Below are positions 9,240 to 19,437 of a stretch of 64,000 nt of DNA, piece by piece. Each line of letters starts with the position of its first letter. Position 1 is the stretch's first letter. Under the pieces are notes generated by a model. It was not told the DNA's origin. It searched no databases and worked only from the letters and a program-made list of their open reading frames with translations. Source of the stretch: Mycobacterium sp. shizuoka-1 (lineage in GTDB: Bacteria > Actinomycetota > Actinomycetes > Mycobacteriales > Mycobacteriaceae); NCBI RefSeq assembly GCF_002723835.1, contig NZ_BEWG01000067.1, forward strand, positions 69,104 to 133,103, written 5' to 3'. The translations under genes and the position numbers were made by a program.

Positions 9240-11287
9240 GACGGCCCCTCGGTCAGCACGCCCTGGTTCAGGTGCAGGGTGCGCGGGCACAGCTCCTCCA
9301 GCCCGACGAAGTCGTGCGAGATCACCACGACGGTCAATCCGCTGTTGCGGCGCAGATCGCTGAGCAGTCGCAGCAGTCCGCGCTGGCTGGCGGCATCCAG
9401 GCCGGCGAGCGGCTCGTCGAGGATCAGCGCCTGTGGTGAGCGGGCCAACAGCCCGGCGATCACCACTCGGCGCATCTGCCCGCCGGAGAGCTGGTCGATG
9501 CGGCGCCGGGCCAGCGATGCGTCCAGGCCCACCTTGGCCAGCGCGCCGGTCACCCGGGCGTGGTCGTGCGGCGAAAACCCCGCCGCAGAAGCGACTTCGG
9601 TGTCCACACGGCTGCGCATCAGCTGCAGCCGAGCGGCCTGGAAGGCGATCGCCACCGCGCCGATGCACTCGGTGGCGGGCCGTCCGCGAACCAGGCAGGC
9701 GCCGGCAGTCGGCGTGGTCAGCCCCGCCATGATCCAGGCCAGGGTGGACTTGCCGGAACCGTTACCGCCGTGAATCAGCACGCCGTCACCCTCGGAGACG
9801 GTGAAGCTGACATCGGACAGCGCGGGTTTGGCCCACGGTGTGCCGCTGGCGTATTCGTGACTGACATGGTCCAGCTGCAGCACCGGCGCCGCCGCCCGCG
9901 GGGCGGCGCTCGCCGTCGCGGTGGGCGCGGCGGCGCTTTCGACCATCTCGGTGTTGTCCTGCGAGGCGCTCAGCGTGACGATCCGGTCGGCGGTGTAGGC
10001 CTCGTTGTTGTAGTGGGTGATCTGCACCAGCGCCATCCGGTGCCGTTCGGTGAGCCCGGACAACACCGTGAGCAGGGCTTCGCGGCCCCGTTGGTCCACC
10101 ATGCTGGTGACCTCGTCGGCGATCAGCATCGACGGGCGGCGCGCCAGGGCCGCGGCCACCGCGAGGCGCTGCAGTTCGCCGCCGGACAGCCCGCCGGTGT
10201 CGCGTTCCTCCATCCCGGTCAGGCCGACTTCGGCCAGCAAACCCGCGACGTCGGTGGTCGTTCCCGGCGGCAGCCCCCACACCACGTCGTCGGCGACCCT
10301 CGTTCCGAGGACCTGACTTTCGGGGTGTTGCATGACGACCGCGGTCCCACCCAGCCGGCCGAGCCCGACCGCGCCGGGCCGTTCGATCGAGCCGGACGTG
10401 GGGTGCCGGCCGGACAGCAGCAGCATCAGTGTGGTTTTGCCGGAACCGTTGGCGCCGGTGATCGCCACGTGCTCGCCCGGTTCCACGGTCATGCTCAGCG
10501 GCCGCAGCGCGTCGTGCGCGGCGCCGGGGTACCGGAACCGGGCATCGGCCAGCCGCACCGGAACCGGTGCGACCGGCCCGGTTTCGTCGGGGATCTCGAG
10601 TTTGTGGACGTCGGGGATGCCGCGCAGCCGCTCCAGCACCCGCGACAGCGCCCACCAGCCCACCAGGGTCACGACCATGATCGAGAAGATGGCGTAGGCC
10701 ATCAACAGCAGCGGCCAGTACTCCAGGGCGACGCCGAACAGGTGACGGGCGTCCTGCGCGGCGGGTCGGAACGGCTCGAAGCGCGACACCACGGAGACGA
10801 CCCCGTCGAAGTTGGCGGTCATGGCGGCGAAGGTGAGTGTGCGCAGCCGCACCAGTACGGTCAGCGCGGCGATGATGAAGAGCCCGAAGACCACGCCGGC
10901 CACCAGTCCGACCGCGATCACGGTCGGCGTGCCGCGCTTGCGCCGTTTCATGATGCCGGCCAGCCCGCCGACATAGGCGCAGTTGACCACCACCATCAAG
11001 CCGCTGATGCCGGCGATCAGGAACGCCACCACGCTGGCCGCGAACGTCGCGGCCACCAGCACCCGCAGCCGGTAGCGGTAGCCGAGCAATCCCATCGGGA
11101 CGGTGGTCAGCAGTGACAGCCCGCCGGCGAACGGGACGACGACCGAGATGATCGACAGTGCTGCGGCCAGCGCCGCCATCACCGAGGCCTGGGCCATCTC
11201 CACCGGTGACAGTGCACGCGCTGCGCGGCGGTCGAGCGACGGGCCGGAGGGCTGGCGCGCAGGCGCCTCCGGTCTCGTCGCGGTCAT
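9236..11287 (-). CDS. ECF transporter: fused S component and two ATPase domains
   Basis: 683 aa three-part fusion. Residues about 25-225 are a membrane S-like domain (six hydrophobic stretches). Then come two ABC ATPase domains. The first has Walker [10 protein letters not shown] (about 279-287), signature LSGGELQRL and Walker [10 protein letters not shown]. The second has Walker [10 protein letters not shown], signature LSGGQMRRV and Walker [11 protein letters not shown]. Both ATPases look complete. Equivalent to Rv2326c. ATG 11287 is preferred to the GTG at 11290, because CAGAAT at 11294-11299 sits six bases before it, a leaderless -10 pattern. The substrate is unknown; no vitamin biosynthesis gene or riboswitch is adjacent. 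Confidence 0.88.
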   Translation of the reverse strand: MTATRPEAPARQPSGPSLDRRAARALSPVEMAQASVMAALAAALSIISVVVPFAGGLSLLTTVPMGLLGYRYRLRVLVAATFAASVVAFLIAGISGLMVVVNCAYVGGLAGIMKRRKRGTPTVIAVGLVAGVVFGLFIIAALTVLVRLRTLTFAAMTANFDGVVSVVSRFEPFRPAAQDARHLFGVALEYWPLLLMAYAIFSIMVVTLVGWWALSRVLERLRGIPDVHKLEIPDETGPVAPVPVRLADARFRYPGAAHDALRPLSMTVEPGEHVAITGANGSGKTTLMLLLSGRHPTSGSIERPGAVGLGRLGGTAVVMQHPESQVLGTRVADDVVWGLPPGTTTDVAGLLAEVGLTGMEERDTGGLSGGELQRLAVAAALARRPSMLIADEVTSMVDQRGREALLTVLSGLTERHRMALVQITHYNNEAYTADRIVTLSASQDNTEMVESAAAPTATASAAPRAAAPVLQLDHVSHEYASGTPWAKPALSDVSFTVSEGDGVLIHGGNGSGKSTLAWIMAGLTTPTAGACLVRGRPATECIGAVAIAFQAARLQLMRSRVDTEVASAAGFSPHDHARVTGALAKVGLDASLARRRIDQLSGGQMRRVVIAGLLARSPQALILDEPLAGLDAASQRGLLRLLSDLRRNSGLTVVVISHDFVGLEELCPRTLHLNQGVLTEGPS

Positions 11288-11393
11288 CACCCGATTCTGC
11301 CAGCCCGCGCGCCCGGGCCGTCGCTTCGACCTGCCGCCGACGGCACCTGCTGTGGACCTGCTGTGAGGAAGGCCACCGGGCTGCCGGGCGACA

Positions 11394-11410
11394 ACATAGT
11401 ATTTCTATGT
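11394..11410. promoter_or_regulatory. Palindromic operator of the MarR-MFS operon
   Basis: ACATAG-TATTT-CTATGT, perfect 6 bp arms with a 5 bp spacer, ending four bases before the first possible start codon of the MarR gene. It covers the place where the -10 box must lie (TTCTAT at 11403-11408 sits six bases before ATG 11415), so a bound repressor would block RNA polymerase. It is strikingly AT-rich against its surroundings. MarR proteins usually bind such palindromes in their own promoter; the pairing here is inferred from position. Confidence 0.7.
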
Positions 11411-11414
11411 AAAT

Positions 11415-11891
11415 ATGGAACGCATGAGTCCGACGCCCACTCAGGAACGCTCCGACTCCACTTCCGGTCTGGGATCCGAGCTGCTCACGGTCGTTGCGAA
11501 GCTCAACCGTCTGGCCACCCAACGGATCCGGCTGCCGCTGCCGTGGGCACAGGCCAGACTGCTGGGCACCATCGAGGATCAAGGCGAAGCCCGGATCTCG
11601 GATCTGGCCGAGCTCGACCACTGCTCCCAGCCGACGATGACCACCCAGGTCCGTCGCCTCGAAGACGCCGGCCTGGTGGCGCGCACCCCCGATCCCGTCG
11701 ATGCGCGTGCCGTCCGCATTCGCATCACCCCCAAGGGCCAGACAATCCTGGCCCAGGTCCGCGCGGACCGCGCCGCGGTGATCGATCCGCGCATCGAGCG
11801 GCTCTCCGCCGAGGACCGCGACATTCTGTCGACCGCCGTCGGAGCCCTGCATCGGCTGCTCGACGACCTCGACACCTCCCCGAGAAGTTAG
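11415..11891 (+). CDS. MarR-family transcriptional regulator
   Basis: 158 aa winged-helix protein of the MarR family. The recognition region is ISDLAELDHCSQPTMTTQVRRLEDAGLV (about residues 58-85), followed by the wing RTPDPVDARAVRIRITPKG. A second ATG lies at 11424. No Shine-Dalgarno is present and a palindromic operator ends just before the start, so the mRNA is probably leaderless and autorepressed. The gene is followed after 13 bp by an MFS efflux gene, the classic arrangement for a drug- or phenolic-responsive repressor. The position corresponds to Rv2327. The inducer is unknown. Confidence 0.9.
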   Translation: MERMSPTPTQERSDSTSGLGSELLTVVAKLNRLATQRIRLPLPWAQARLLGTIEDQGEARISDLAELDHCSQPTMTTQVRRLEDAGLVARTPDPVDARAVRIRITPKGQTILAQVRADRAAVIDPRIERLSAEDRDILSTAVGALHRLLDDLDTSPRS

Positions 11892-11904
11892 GAGTGAGCC
11901 ACTC

Positions 11905-13110
11905 ATGTGGCGCCAACCCAAGGCCGTCTGGGCCGTCGCGTTCGCATCCGTCGTCGCCTTCATGGGCATCGGACTCGTCGACCCGATCCTGAAACCGATC
12001 GCCGACAACCTCGACGCCACCCCGTCGCAGGTGTCGCTGCTGTTCACCAGCTATATGGCCGTCATGGGTGTGGCGATGCTGGTCACCGGCGTGGTGTCCA
12101 GCCGGATCGGCCCGAAACGGACCCTGCTGCTGGGTCTGGTGATCATCATCGCGGGCGCCGGACTGGCCGGGATGAGCGACACCGTGATGGGCATCGTGGG
12201 CTGGCGCGCGCTGTGGGGCCTGGGCAACGCGCTGTTCATCGCCACCGCGCTGGCCACCATCGTCAGTTCCGCGCGCGGCTCGGTCGCCCAGGCCATCATC
12301 CTCTACGAGGCGGCGCTGGGGCTCGGCATCGCGGTCGGCCCCTTGGTCGGCGGCATGCTGGGGTCGATCTCGTGGCGCGGCCCGTTCTTCGGGGTGTCGG
12401 CGCTGATGGCCCTCGCGCTGGTGGTGACGGCGCTGCTGTTGCCCGAAACCCCGCGTCCGCAGCGGGTGACGACACTGGCCGATCCGTTCCGGGCGCTACG
12501 GCACCGCGGCCTGTTCGGCGTGGCCGTCACCGCGCTGCTCTACAACTTCGGGTTCTTCACCCTGCTGGCGTTCACCCCGTTCCCGCTCGACATGACGGCC
12601 CACGAGATCGGCCTGATCTTCTTCGGCTGGGGCGTGTGCCTGGCGTTCACCTCGGTGGTGGTCGCACCCCGGCTGCAGCACCGCTTCGGCACCGTTCGCG
12701 TGCTGGTGATCAACCTGCTGTGCTTCGCGGCCCTGCTGGCGGTGATGGCCGTGGTCACCGACGACAAGACCGCGCTGGCCGCCTGCGTGGTGGTGGCCGG
12801 CCTGTTCATCGGCGTCAACAACACGCTGATCACCGAGACGGTGATGAAGGCCGCTCCCATCGAGCGCGGCGTCGCCTCGGCGGCCTACAGCTTCATGCGG
12901 TTCGGCGGCGCGGCCGTCGCCCCCTGGCTGGCCGGAGTGCTCGGCGAGCGGATCAGCGTGCATCTGCCGTTCTGGGTGGGTGCCACCGCGGTCCTGGTCG
13001 GCGCCGGGGTGCTGGGCCTGACCAGCCGCCATCTGAGCGTCGACGAACCCGAAAGCGAGCTCGACGAACTGACCGACGAGGCCGTCGCGGTCACCGTCGG
13101 CGACAGCTGA
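11905..13110 (+). CDS. MFS efflux transporter
   Basis: 401 aa major facilitator with about 12 membrane helices. The conserved loop 2-3 is present as SRIGPKRTLL (about residues 66-75), and helix 5 has the drug/proton antiporter-like ALGLGIAVGPLVGGMLG. A ribosome site (AGGAGTGAG) precedes ATG 11905. It is in an operon with the MarR repressor, so it most likely exports the compound that the repressor senses. The C-terminus is acidic (ESELDELTDEAVAV). The stop abuts that of the convergent bestrophin-like gene without overlap. Confidence 0.9.
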   Translation: MWRQPKAVWAVAFASVVAFMGIGLVDPILKPIADNLDATPSQVSLLFTSYMAVMGVAMLVTGVVSSRIGPKRTLLLGLVIIIAGAGLAGMSDTVMGIVGWRALWGLGNALFIATALATIVSSARGSVAQAIILYEAALGLGIAVGPLVGGMLGSISWRGPFFGVSALMALALVVTALLLPETPRPQRVTTLADPFRALRHRGLFGVAVTALLYNFGFFTLLAFTPFPLDMTAHEIGLIFFGWGVCLAFTSVVVAPRLQHRFGTVRVLVINLLCFAALLAVMAVVTDDKTALAACVVVAGLFIGVNNTLITETVMKAAPIERGVASAAYSFMRFGGAAVAPWLAGVLGERISVHLPFWVGATAVLVGAGVLGLTSRHLSVDEPESELDELTDEAVAVTVGDS

Positions 13111-13998
13111 TCACATCCAGACGGTCGCCTTGGCGCTCTCCCGCGGCTGAGCGAGCGGATGGCCCGACCCGAGCATGTTGCCGGTGATCGTCGAACAGAA
13201 GCGGTACATCGAGATGTCGAACACGGTGTTGCTCATCGGCTTTTCGATGAAATGTCCGAGCCGCTCAGCGCCGACGAACACGACCATCAGCAGCAGGCCG
13301 ATCAGCACACCGGCAACCGGATGGGTGGACCCGTCCAGCCGGGTGAAGGCCATGATCGCGAAGAACCAGGCCACCGTGCGGATGAAGAACTCGTAGTGCA
13401 CCGGGATGGGCTCGTTACGAATGCGCTCGAGCCCGCTCTGCGCGCTCACCAGCCCGGTGTTCGCCGTCATCAGCATCATCCGGGCCTGGGAGTCGATCTG
13501 GTTGTCGGCGCACAGCACCTGGATGTCGGCGGCCTGCTCGGTCAGCAGGTCGGTGGCGCTGATGCCGGCAGGGTCCTCCGGCGTCAGCTCGGCGAGCTCC
13601 GGTATCGGCGTGACGCCGCGTAATTCGGCGGCCAGCTGCCAGCAGTAGCGCGCCTGGCGGCGGCGCATCCGATCCAGCACGGTACCCATCCCGGGGGAAC
13701 CGGTGTCGACCGAACGCAGCCCATTCTGCGTGGCACGGGAATTGATGATGATGTTCCCCCACAGGGTTCGCGCCTCCCACCACCGGTTGTAGGCGATGGT
13801 GTTGCGAAAGCCGATGAACACCGAGGCACCGATGCCCAGTACCGACAGCACCGCCGCGGCGTAGTCGATCTGGGTGGGGTCCGGCACCGGCAGCAGTGCG
13901 ACGGCGACCACCACGATCGCCAGCAGGTCCCAGCGCAACTGCCACGTCACCAGAGCGGTGACCTTGAGCGGGCCCAACTTCCCGACGCTACGGATCAC
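13111..13998 (-). CDS. Bestrophin-like (UPF0187/YneE) channel protein
   Basis: 295 aa member of the bacterial bestrophin family, homologues of which form pentameric ion channels. It has the hydrophobic hairpin LLAIVVVAVALLPV...VLSVLGIGASVFIGFRN (about residues 25-66), followed by the family motif NTIAYNRWWEARTLWG, and a second membrane region about residues 215-245 (FFAIMAFTRLDGSTHPVAGVL). Transport of cations or chloride is family knowledge; selectivity cannot be read here. It is monocistronic, and its 5' region is shared with the divergent acyl-CoA dehydrogenase. Confidence 0.85.
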   Translation of the reverse strand: MIRSVGKLGPLKVTALVTWQLRWDLLAIVVVAVALLPVPDPTQIDYAAAVLSVLGIGASVFIGFRNTIAYNRWWEARTLWGNIIINSRATQNGLRSVDTGSPGMGTVLDRMRRRQARYCWQLAAELRGVTPIPELAELTPEDPAGISATDLLTEQAADIQVLCADNQIDSQARMMLMTANTGLVSAQSGLERIRNEPIPVHYEFFIRTVAWFFAIMAFTRLDGSTHPVAGVLIGLLLMVVFVGAERLGHFIEKPMSNTVFDISMYRFCSTITGNMLGSGHPLAQPRESAKATVWM

Positions 13999-14185
13999 CG
14001 CGCCAGCGTATTACCTGGGCGGGGCCTGTTCACGCCAACACCACGGCGGCGAACGCATCTTCGCCCGGCACCGATCGGTCGGCGACCAGGGCCGCAGGTC
14101 CAGGCTGTGAGTTCACATATCTGAGGTTGGCCGGCGTTTGCCACATCCGCGTTTGCCCGGGCCGTCCCGTGGATACCTTCAGGGG

Positions 14186-16108
14186 ATGACCACCACTGCG
14201 GAGCACCTGCGTAACGCGCTCGACGGACGCTGGCGAGATGTCAAGAACGCCGTGCGCGCCGAACTGTCCACCGAAGTGTTCCGGCCGCACTACACCCCGA
14301 ACACCGTCATCGCCCGGGCGAAGGTGGCCGAGCAGATGAAGATCATGGCGGCCGCGGGCGCCGCCGAGGACGGTTTCCGCAAGGAACACGGCGGCAACGG
14401 CGATGTGGGCGCGGCCGTCACCCGCATCGAGATGCTCGCGATGTCCGACCTGTCCCTGATGGTCAAGGCCGGCGTCCAGTGGGGGCTGTTCGGTGGGGCC
14501 ATCGAGAATCTCGGCACCGAGCGTCACCACACCGCCTATGTCCAGCGGATCATCGACCTGGACCTGGTCGGTTGTTTCGCGATGACCGAGACCGGACACG
14601 GCAGCGACGTCCAGTCTTTGGAAACCACGGCCACCTACGATCCGGCCACCCAAGAATTCGTGATCAACTCCCCCACCCCGACCTCACGTAAGGACTACAT
14701 CGGCGGTGCCGCCGAAACAGCTCGAGTGGCAGCCGTTTTCGCCCAACTGATCACCGAGGGCCAGACGCACGGGGTGCACTGCTTCGTGGTGCCGATCCGG
14801 GACGACACCGGCAACGACCTGCCCGGGGTGACCACATCGGACTGTCAGTACAAGGGCGGCCTGCCCGGCGTCGACAACGGCCGGATCATGTTCGACCATG
14901 TCCGCGTTCCGCGCGAGAACCTGCTGAACAAATACGCCGACGTAGCCCCCGACGGTACGTACTCCTCGCCGATCGAGAACCCCAACCGGCGCTTCTTCAC
15001 CATGCTGGGCACCCTGATCCGCGGCCGGGTCACCGTCGGTGGCAGCGCGGCCGCCGCGGGACGGGTGGCGTTGGACATCGCCGTGCGATATGCCCTGCAG
15101 CGCAGGCAGTTCAGCGCGCCGGACGACGAAGGCGAGGTGCTGATCATGGACTACCTGGTCCATCAGCGCCGGCTGTTCCCGCTGATAGCCCGTTCCTACG
15201 CACTGCAGTTCGCCCAGAACGAGTTGGTGGCCAAGCTGCACGACCTGCAGACCGCCGACAGCCCTGACACCGAGGAGCAGCGTGAGCTGGAGTCGCGCGC
15301 GGCCGGGCTGAAGGCGGCCAACACCTGGCATGCCAGCGCCGCAATCCAGGAAGCCCGCGAAGCCTGCGGCGGCGCAGGCTATCTCGCCGAGAACCGGCTG
15401 ATCGCCTTGCGTGGAGACACCGACGTGTTCACCACGTTTGAGGGCGACAACCATGTGCTGACCCAGCTGGTGGCCAAGGAGTTGCTGACCGCCTACGCCG
15501 ACGACATCAAGGGCATGAGCCCGGTCGAGTGGGTGCGTTTCGCCGCCAACTTCGCCGGTGACCGGGTTCTGAAAAGAACTGCGGCCGAGACGATCATGCA
15601 GACCATCCTCGACTCGCGTCAGGACAACGAGGAAGAGGGCAGCCTGTTCAACCGCGGCACCCAGGTCAAGATGTTCGAGGACCGCGAGCAGTACCTGCTG
15701 TCCACGGTGGCGCGCCGACTGCAGGGCAAGTCCAAGGAGATGTCGGCGTTCGACGCCTTCAACGCGGTGCAGGATCACGTACTGCACACCGCGAAGGCCC
15801 ACATCGATCGGATCGTGCTCGAGGCGTTCGTCGCCGGCATCGACACCTGTGCCGACGACGAGGCCCGCGCGATCCTCGGTCAGGTGTGCGACCTGTACGC
15901 GCTGTCGGTGATCGAGGACGACAAGGCCTGGTTCATCGAGCACCGCTTCCTGTCCACCGAGCGGGCCAAGGCCGTCACGCGCGGCATCAACGAACGGTGC
16001 CGGACGCTGCGACCCTACGCCGAACAACTGGTCGACGGGTTCGGCATTCCCGAGCAACTCCGGTATGCGGAGATGCTGCATCCGGAACATCTCGCCACAG
16101 GCGGTTAG
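14186..16108 (+). CDS. Acyl-CoA dehydrogenase, acyl-CoA oxidase-like
   Basis: 640 aa flavoprotein. The core has the FAD/acyl-CoA loop FAMTETGHGSDV (about residues 131-142) and the catalytic glutamate in TFEGDN (E419), a placement shared with acyl-CoA oxidases rather than short-chain dehydrogenases. A C-terminal ACOX-like helical domain explains the length. It is expected to desaturate acyl-CoA in beta-oxidation. ATG 14186 has AGGGG just upstream, better than the in-frame ATG at 14138. The stop overlaps that of the convergent signalling gene at TTAG (16105-16108). Whether the electron acceptor is oxygen or an electron-transfer flavoprotein is not resolved by sequence. Confidence 0.87.
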   Translation: MTTTAEHLRNALDGRWRDVKNAVRAELSTEVFRPHYTPNTVIARAKVAEQMKIMAAAGAAEDGFRKEHGGNGDVGAAVTRIEMLAMSDLSLMVKAGVQWGLFGGAIENLGTERHHTAYVQRIIDLDLVGCFAMTETGHGSDVQSLETTATYDPATQEFVINSPTPTSRKDYIGGAAETARVAAVFAQLITEGQTHGVHCFVVPIRDDTGNDLPGVTTSDCQYKGGLPGVDNGRIMFDHVRVPRENLLNKYADVAPDGTYSSPIENPNRRFFTMLGTLIRGRVTVGGSAAAAGRVALDIAVRYALQRRQFSAPDDEGEVLIMDYLVHQRRLFPLIARSYALQFAQNELVAKLHDLQTADSPDTEEQRELESRAAGLKAANTWHASAAIQEAREACGGAGYLAENRLIALRGDTDVFTTFEGDNHVLTQLVAKELLTAYADDIKGMSPVEWVRFAANFAGDRVLKRTAAETIMQTILDSRQDNEEEGSLFNRGTQVKMFEDREQYLLSTVARRLQGKSKEMSAFDAFNAVQDHVLHTAKAHIDRIVLEAFVAGIDTCADDEARAILGQVCDLYALSVIEDDKAWFIEHRFLSTERAKAVTRGINERCRTLRPYAEQLVDGFGIPEQLRYAEMLHPEHLATGG

Positions 16109-19100
16109 GTTGTGCAGTTGGTGTCGGGTGCCGGGAACTCGTCACATGCTGCAACCATGTCGCCGAACAAGAACCCCTGACCCAGCTCGCACCCCAACTC
16201 GACGAGGGCGTCGAACTGGTCCGGTCGCTCGATACCCTCGGCGATCACCTCGAGCCCAAGGCTGGCTCCGAGGCCTAGCACCGCCCGGGTGATCGCCTCA
16301 CACCGGGCATCGTCACACAGCCCATCGATGAACTGCTTGTCGATCTTGAGGATGTCCAACGGCAGCGCGACGATTCTCGACAGACCGCTGAAGCCAGTAC
16401 CGAAGTCGTCAATCGCTATGCGTACCCCGATCCGGCGAAGAGCCTCAAGATCATCTTTGGCCGACTGCGCGATCTTCCCGGCATGACTTTCGGTTATCTC
16501 GAGTACGAGCCGGTGCGGCGCCAGGCCCGTCGTGCGGAGGGCTTCGATGATCCCCACCCGGAAGTTGCTGTCCGCCAACTCGCGGAGCGATACGTTGACG
16601 TGTACCGCCGCGGCAGCCATGGTCCCACCCCATCGGACCGCCTGTCCACAGGCCTCGTTGAGCACATAACGGCCGATAGCCGGCATCTGACAAGAGTTTT
16701 CGGCAAGGTCCAAGAATTCGTCGGGCCCCAATAGTCCCCACGCCGGATGCAACCAGCGCAGAAGGGCCTCGGCCGCAACCCATTCACCCCGTCGCAGATT
16801 CACGATCGGTTGGAATTCCAGGGCGAGCTGGCCCAGTCGCAAGGCCGGCTCGAGATCGCGCGTCAGCTGCACTGCGCGCACCAAGGCTGCCTCTTGGGAC
16901 GGGTCGCCAAGGCTGACCCGATCCCTTCCGGACTTCTTGGCCTGGTACATCAGCATGTCCGCGCGCTGCAGAAGCGATTGGGCGGTGCATCCTGGCTGAG
17001 ACATCACCGCGCCGGCGCTCACCGACAGCTGGTCGTAGGTTGCGTGGTCGGCGACCCCCACCGGCCGACGCAGCGTGTCCTGGAGCCGTTTGGCCACGCT
17101 GTCCAGTTCAGCGACGCTGGACACGGCCGGACACAGCACCGCGAATTCATCACCGCCCAATCGGGCGGCGGTGTCGCCCGGCCGAATCGAGGCCAGGATG
17201 CGCTCCGCCATCGTCCTCAGCACGTTGTCACCCTCACCATGACCCCAGGTGTCGTTGACCGCCTTGAACCGGTCCAGGTCGAGGAAGATCAGCCCCCCTC
17301 GGCTCGCACCCGGCTGTTCTGCGGCCGCGAGCGCGTGTTCGACCCTATCCATCAACAACGAGCGGTTGGCCAATCCGGTCAGCTGGTCGTGCATGGCCAG
17401 GTGCTGCAACTCTGCTTCCACACGCTTGCGGCCGGTGATGTCCTCGACCAAGCACATCCCGTACGGGCCGGCCCCTCCGGAGGCGATGATCGATGCCGAG
17501 ATCGATCCCCACACTGTTGTACCGTCCGCACGCCGGAACGCGGTCTCGGCGTCATACTGCTGGCCGACGTGCATCGCGAGCAGCGGGCGCAGCCCAGCCG
17601 CCCCGGACGTACAGGGCACATCGGCGAGATCGGTCACCGCGATGTCAAGCACCGCGGCCTGCGAGCGACCGACGAAGTCGGCCATGGCCTGATTGCATCG
17701 CGTGATTCGTCCATCGCCGTGCGGCGCGAGCTCGAACATGAACATGCCCATCGGGGCCGTGTCGAAGGCCAGCCGGAATCGCTCTTCACTTTCCGCCAGC
17801 GCCTGTTTCGCGGCCTTCTGCTGGGTGACGTCGGTGGCCACACCGATGTATCCCCCGCAGCTGCCGTCCGCGTTGGTGATCTGGGAAACGGCCAGGCTCA
17901 CCGTCACGTGGCTGCCGTCACGCCGGACGTACGTCCACTCGCGAACCTCCGCCTGCTGCGGGGTGACGTTGTGAACGAACACGTCAAAGCCGGCGGGGAC
18001 GCCGAGTTCGGTCGCCCTGGCGCGAACCTCGTCGTGATCGTGGAAGGCCATCGGCGTATCGCCGAGCATCTCTGCTTCGGTCCAGCCCAGCAGACGCTGC
18101 GCGCCGTTGTTAAACACCGTGATGCACCCATCGGGGTCGGTGCCGATGATCGCTTGTTCCGACGCGGCGTGCAGGACGCCGGCAAACAGGTCGCGGGCCT
18201 CGCGCAACGCCCGCGCAGTCAGCCGTTCTTCGGTGACGTCGCGATAGGCGATGACCTCAAACATCGACTGGTGGACGAGCGGAGCCGTCGCGAGTTCGAC
18301 GACTCGGGGTTGCTCACCGGCTACCACGACGTCGCGCGGCCCCTCGCGGTCCGGCGAGAGCACCGCGTTGGGCGCTTTCTCGCCTCGGGCCGCCGAAACC
18401 ACGTTGTCGACGATGCCCGAATCGGACGCCCGCGCGTTCTGCAGAACGACCTCACCGGCAGGATCGATGAGCAGCACGCTGTCGTGGATGCTGTCCAACA
18501 CGGCGCCGAACAGTTCGGAATCACGATCAGCCTGATCGCGCGCCACCTGTAGCTTCGAGACAAGGCGAACGCGCGAGTCTCGATACAACGACAACGTCAG
18601 GACGACGACCGTCAGACTCCCGACCATCGCCTGCGCCAGCAATGCACGTGTCTGAAGATCGGGAACGACGGACACGCCCCTGCCGAGAAGAGTGGTGACG
18701 ATAATCCAGATGCCCGCCACCAGCAGGAAAACGGTGCTCACGGTCGTGCTGTAGCGCAGCGCCACCCACACCGCGGGCAGCAACGTCAGAAACGCCAGGG
18801 GCACACCGCTGTGCAGCCAGAAGGCCCAGGCGAAAACAACGACCACAACAGCCCCGACCAGCAGCGCCTCCAGCAAGGCCGCCGGGGAAATCTGCGGGCG
18901 CTTCCAGGTGACGTCGCGCAGTCTGAGCCAGACGGCCACCCCAAGCAGGGCCGTGGCTCCGTTGCGCACCGCGAACAGCGCAAAAGTCTCCCACGGCGGC
19001 TGCCGCATCGCGACGACCATGTAGGCGGTGGCCAAGACTGCCGCGCAGACAGTCCCAGCTGACACAGCCACGACCAGCCGCGCGAAGTCGGCGGGGTCGC

Positions 19101-19437
19101 GGAGAACGATCTGGTCGCGGTGGTAGGTCAGGATTGCCGCGCTCACCACCGCCAACACGACGTTCACCACCACAAACCACGCGCTGAGCGGCAGCGGGGC
19201 CCCCGTCGCCAGATTGGTTCCGAACGTCACAGCGGCCAGGATCGCGACATTGAACAGGCAGGCACGGCGGCCGTAGCCACAGGCTGCGAGCAACCACACG
19301 ATCGCGACCGCCGCGGCCGGCCACACCAAGGAGAGTTCGCCGCCGCCCAACCGGGTGGCACGACCGAGAACCACCGACAGGGCGTATGCCACGGCAAACG
19401 CGCCGATGATCGACGCGGAGCGAAGGGTCGGAGCCAT
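16105..19437 (-). CDS. MASE1-PAS-GGDEF-EAL cyclic-di-GMP signalling protein
   Basis: 1110 aa. Order: a MASE1-like membrane sensor with about eight helices (1-300), PAS-type segments (about 310-670, with HDHDEV and the repeated ITGRK/VTQQK linkers), GGDEF (about 680-840) and EAL (about 855-1105). The cyclase active site is intact (LGGDEFAVL) with an RxxD inhibition site five residues before it (RPGD). The phosphodiesterase motifs are also intact (AEALLRW, NVS, DDFGTGFSGLS, KIDKQFI). Both making and breaking c-di-GMP are therefore possible. ATG 19437 follows GAGGGGGG; longer in-frame starts add a region with no homology. It is the only c-di-GMP gene seen here. Confidence 0.9.
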   Translation of the reverse strand: MAPTLRSASIIGAFAVAYALSVVLGRATRLGGGELSLVWPAAAVAIVWLLAACGYGRRACLFNVAILAAVTFGTNLATGAPLPLSAWFVVVNVVLAVVSAAILTYHRDQIVLRDPADFARLVVAVSAGTVCAAVLATAYMVVAMRQPPWETFALFAVRNGATALLGVAVWLRLRDVTWKRPQISPAALLEALLVGAVVVVVFAWAFWLHSGVPLAFLTLLPAVWVALRYSTTVSTVFLLVAGIWIIVTTLLGRGVSVVPDLQTRALLAQAMVGSLTVVVLTLSLYRDSRVRLVSKLQVARDQADRDSELFGAVLDSIHDSVLLIDPAGEVVLQNARASDSGIVDNVVSAARGEKAPNAVLSPDREGPRDVVVAGEQPRVVELATAPLVHQSMFEVIAYRDVTEERLTARALREARDLFAGVLHAASEQAIIGTDPDGCITVFNNGAQRLLGWTEAEMLGDTPMAFHDHDEVRARATELGVPAGFDVFVHNVTPQQAEVREWTYVRRDGSHVTVSLAVSQITNADGSCGGYIGVATDVTQQKAAKQALAESEERFRLAFDTAPMGMFMFELAPHGDGRITRCNQAMADFVGRSQAAVLDIAVTDLADVPCTSGAAGLRPLLAMHVGQQYDAETAFRRADGTTVWGSISASIIASGGAGPYGMCLVEDITGRKRVEAELQHLAMHDQLTGLANRSLLMDRVEHALAAAEQPGASRGGLIFLDLDRFKAVNDTWGHGEGDNVLRTMAERILASIRPGDTAARLGGDEFAVLCPAVSSVAELDSVAKRLQDTLRRPVGVADHATYDQLSVSAGAVMSQPGCTAQSLLQRADMLMYQAKKSGRDRVSLGDPSQEAALVRAVQLTRDLEPALRLGQLALEFQPIVNLRRGEWVAAEALLRWLHPAWGLLGPDEFLDLAENSCQMPAIGRYVLNEACGQAVRWGGTMAAAAVHVNVSLRELADSNFRVGIIEALRTTGLAPHRLVLEITESHAGKIAQSAKDDLEALRRIGVRIAIDDFGTGFSGLSRIVALPLDILKIDKQFIDGLCDDARCEAITRAVLGLGASLGLEVIAEGIERPDQFDALVELGCELGQGFLFGDMVAACDEFPAPDTNCTT

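Noticed and set aside
9786..12047. 753-codon minus-strand frame across the ECF and MarR genes
   Set aside because: Wrong-frame shadow that crosses the MarR promoter and gene; the true ECF frame has all ATPase motifs.
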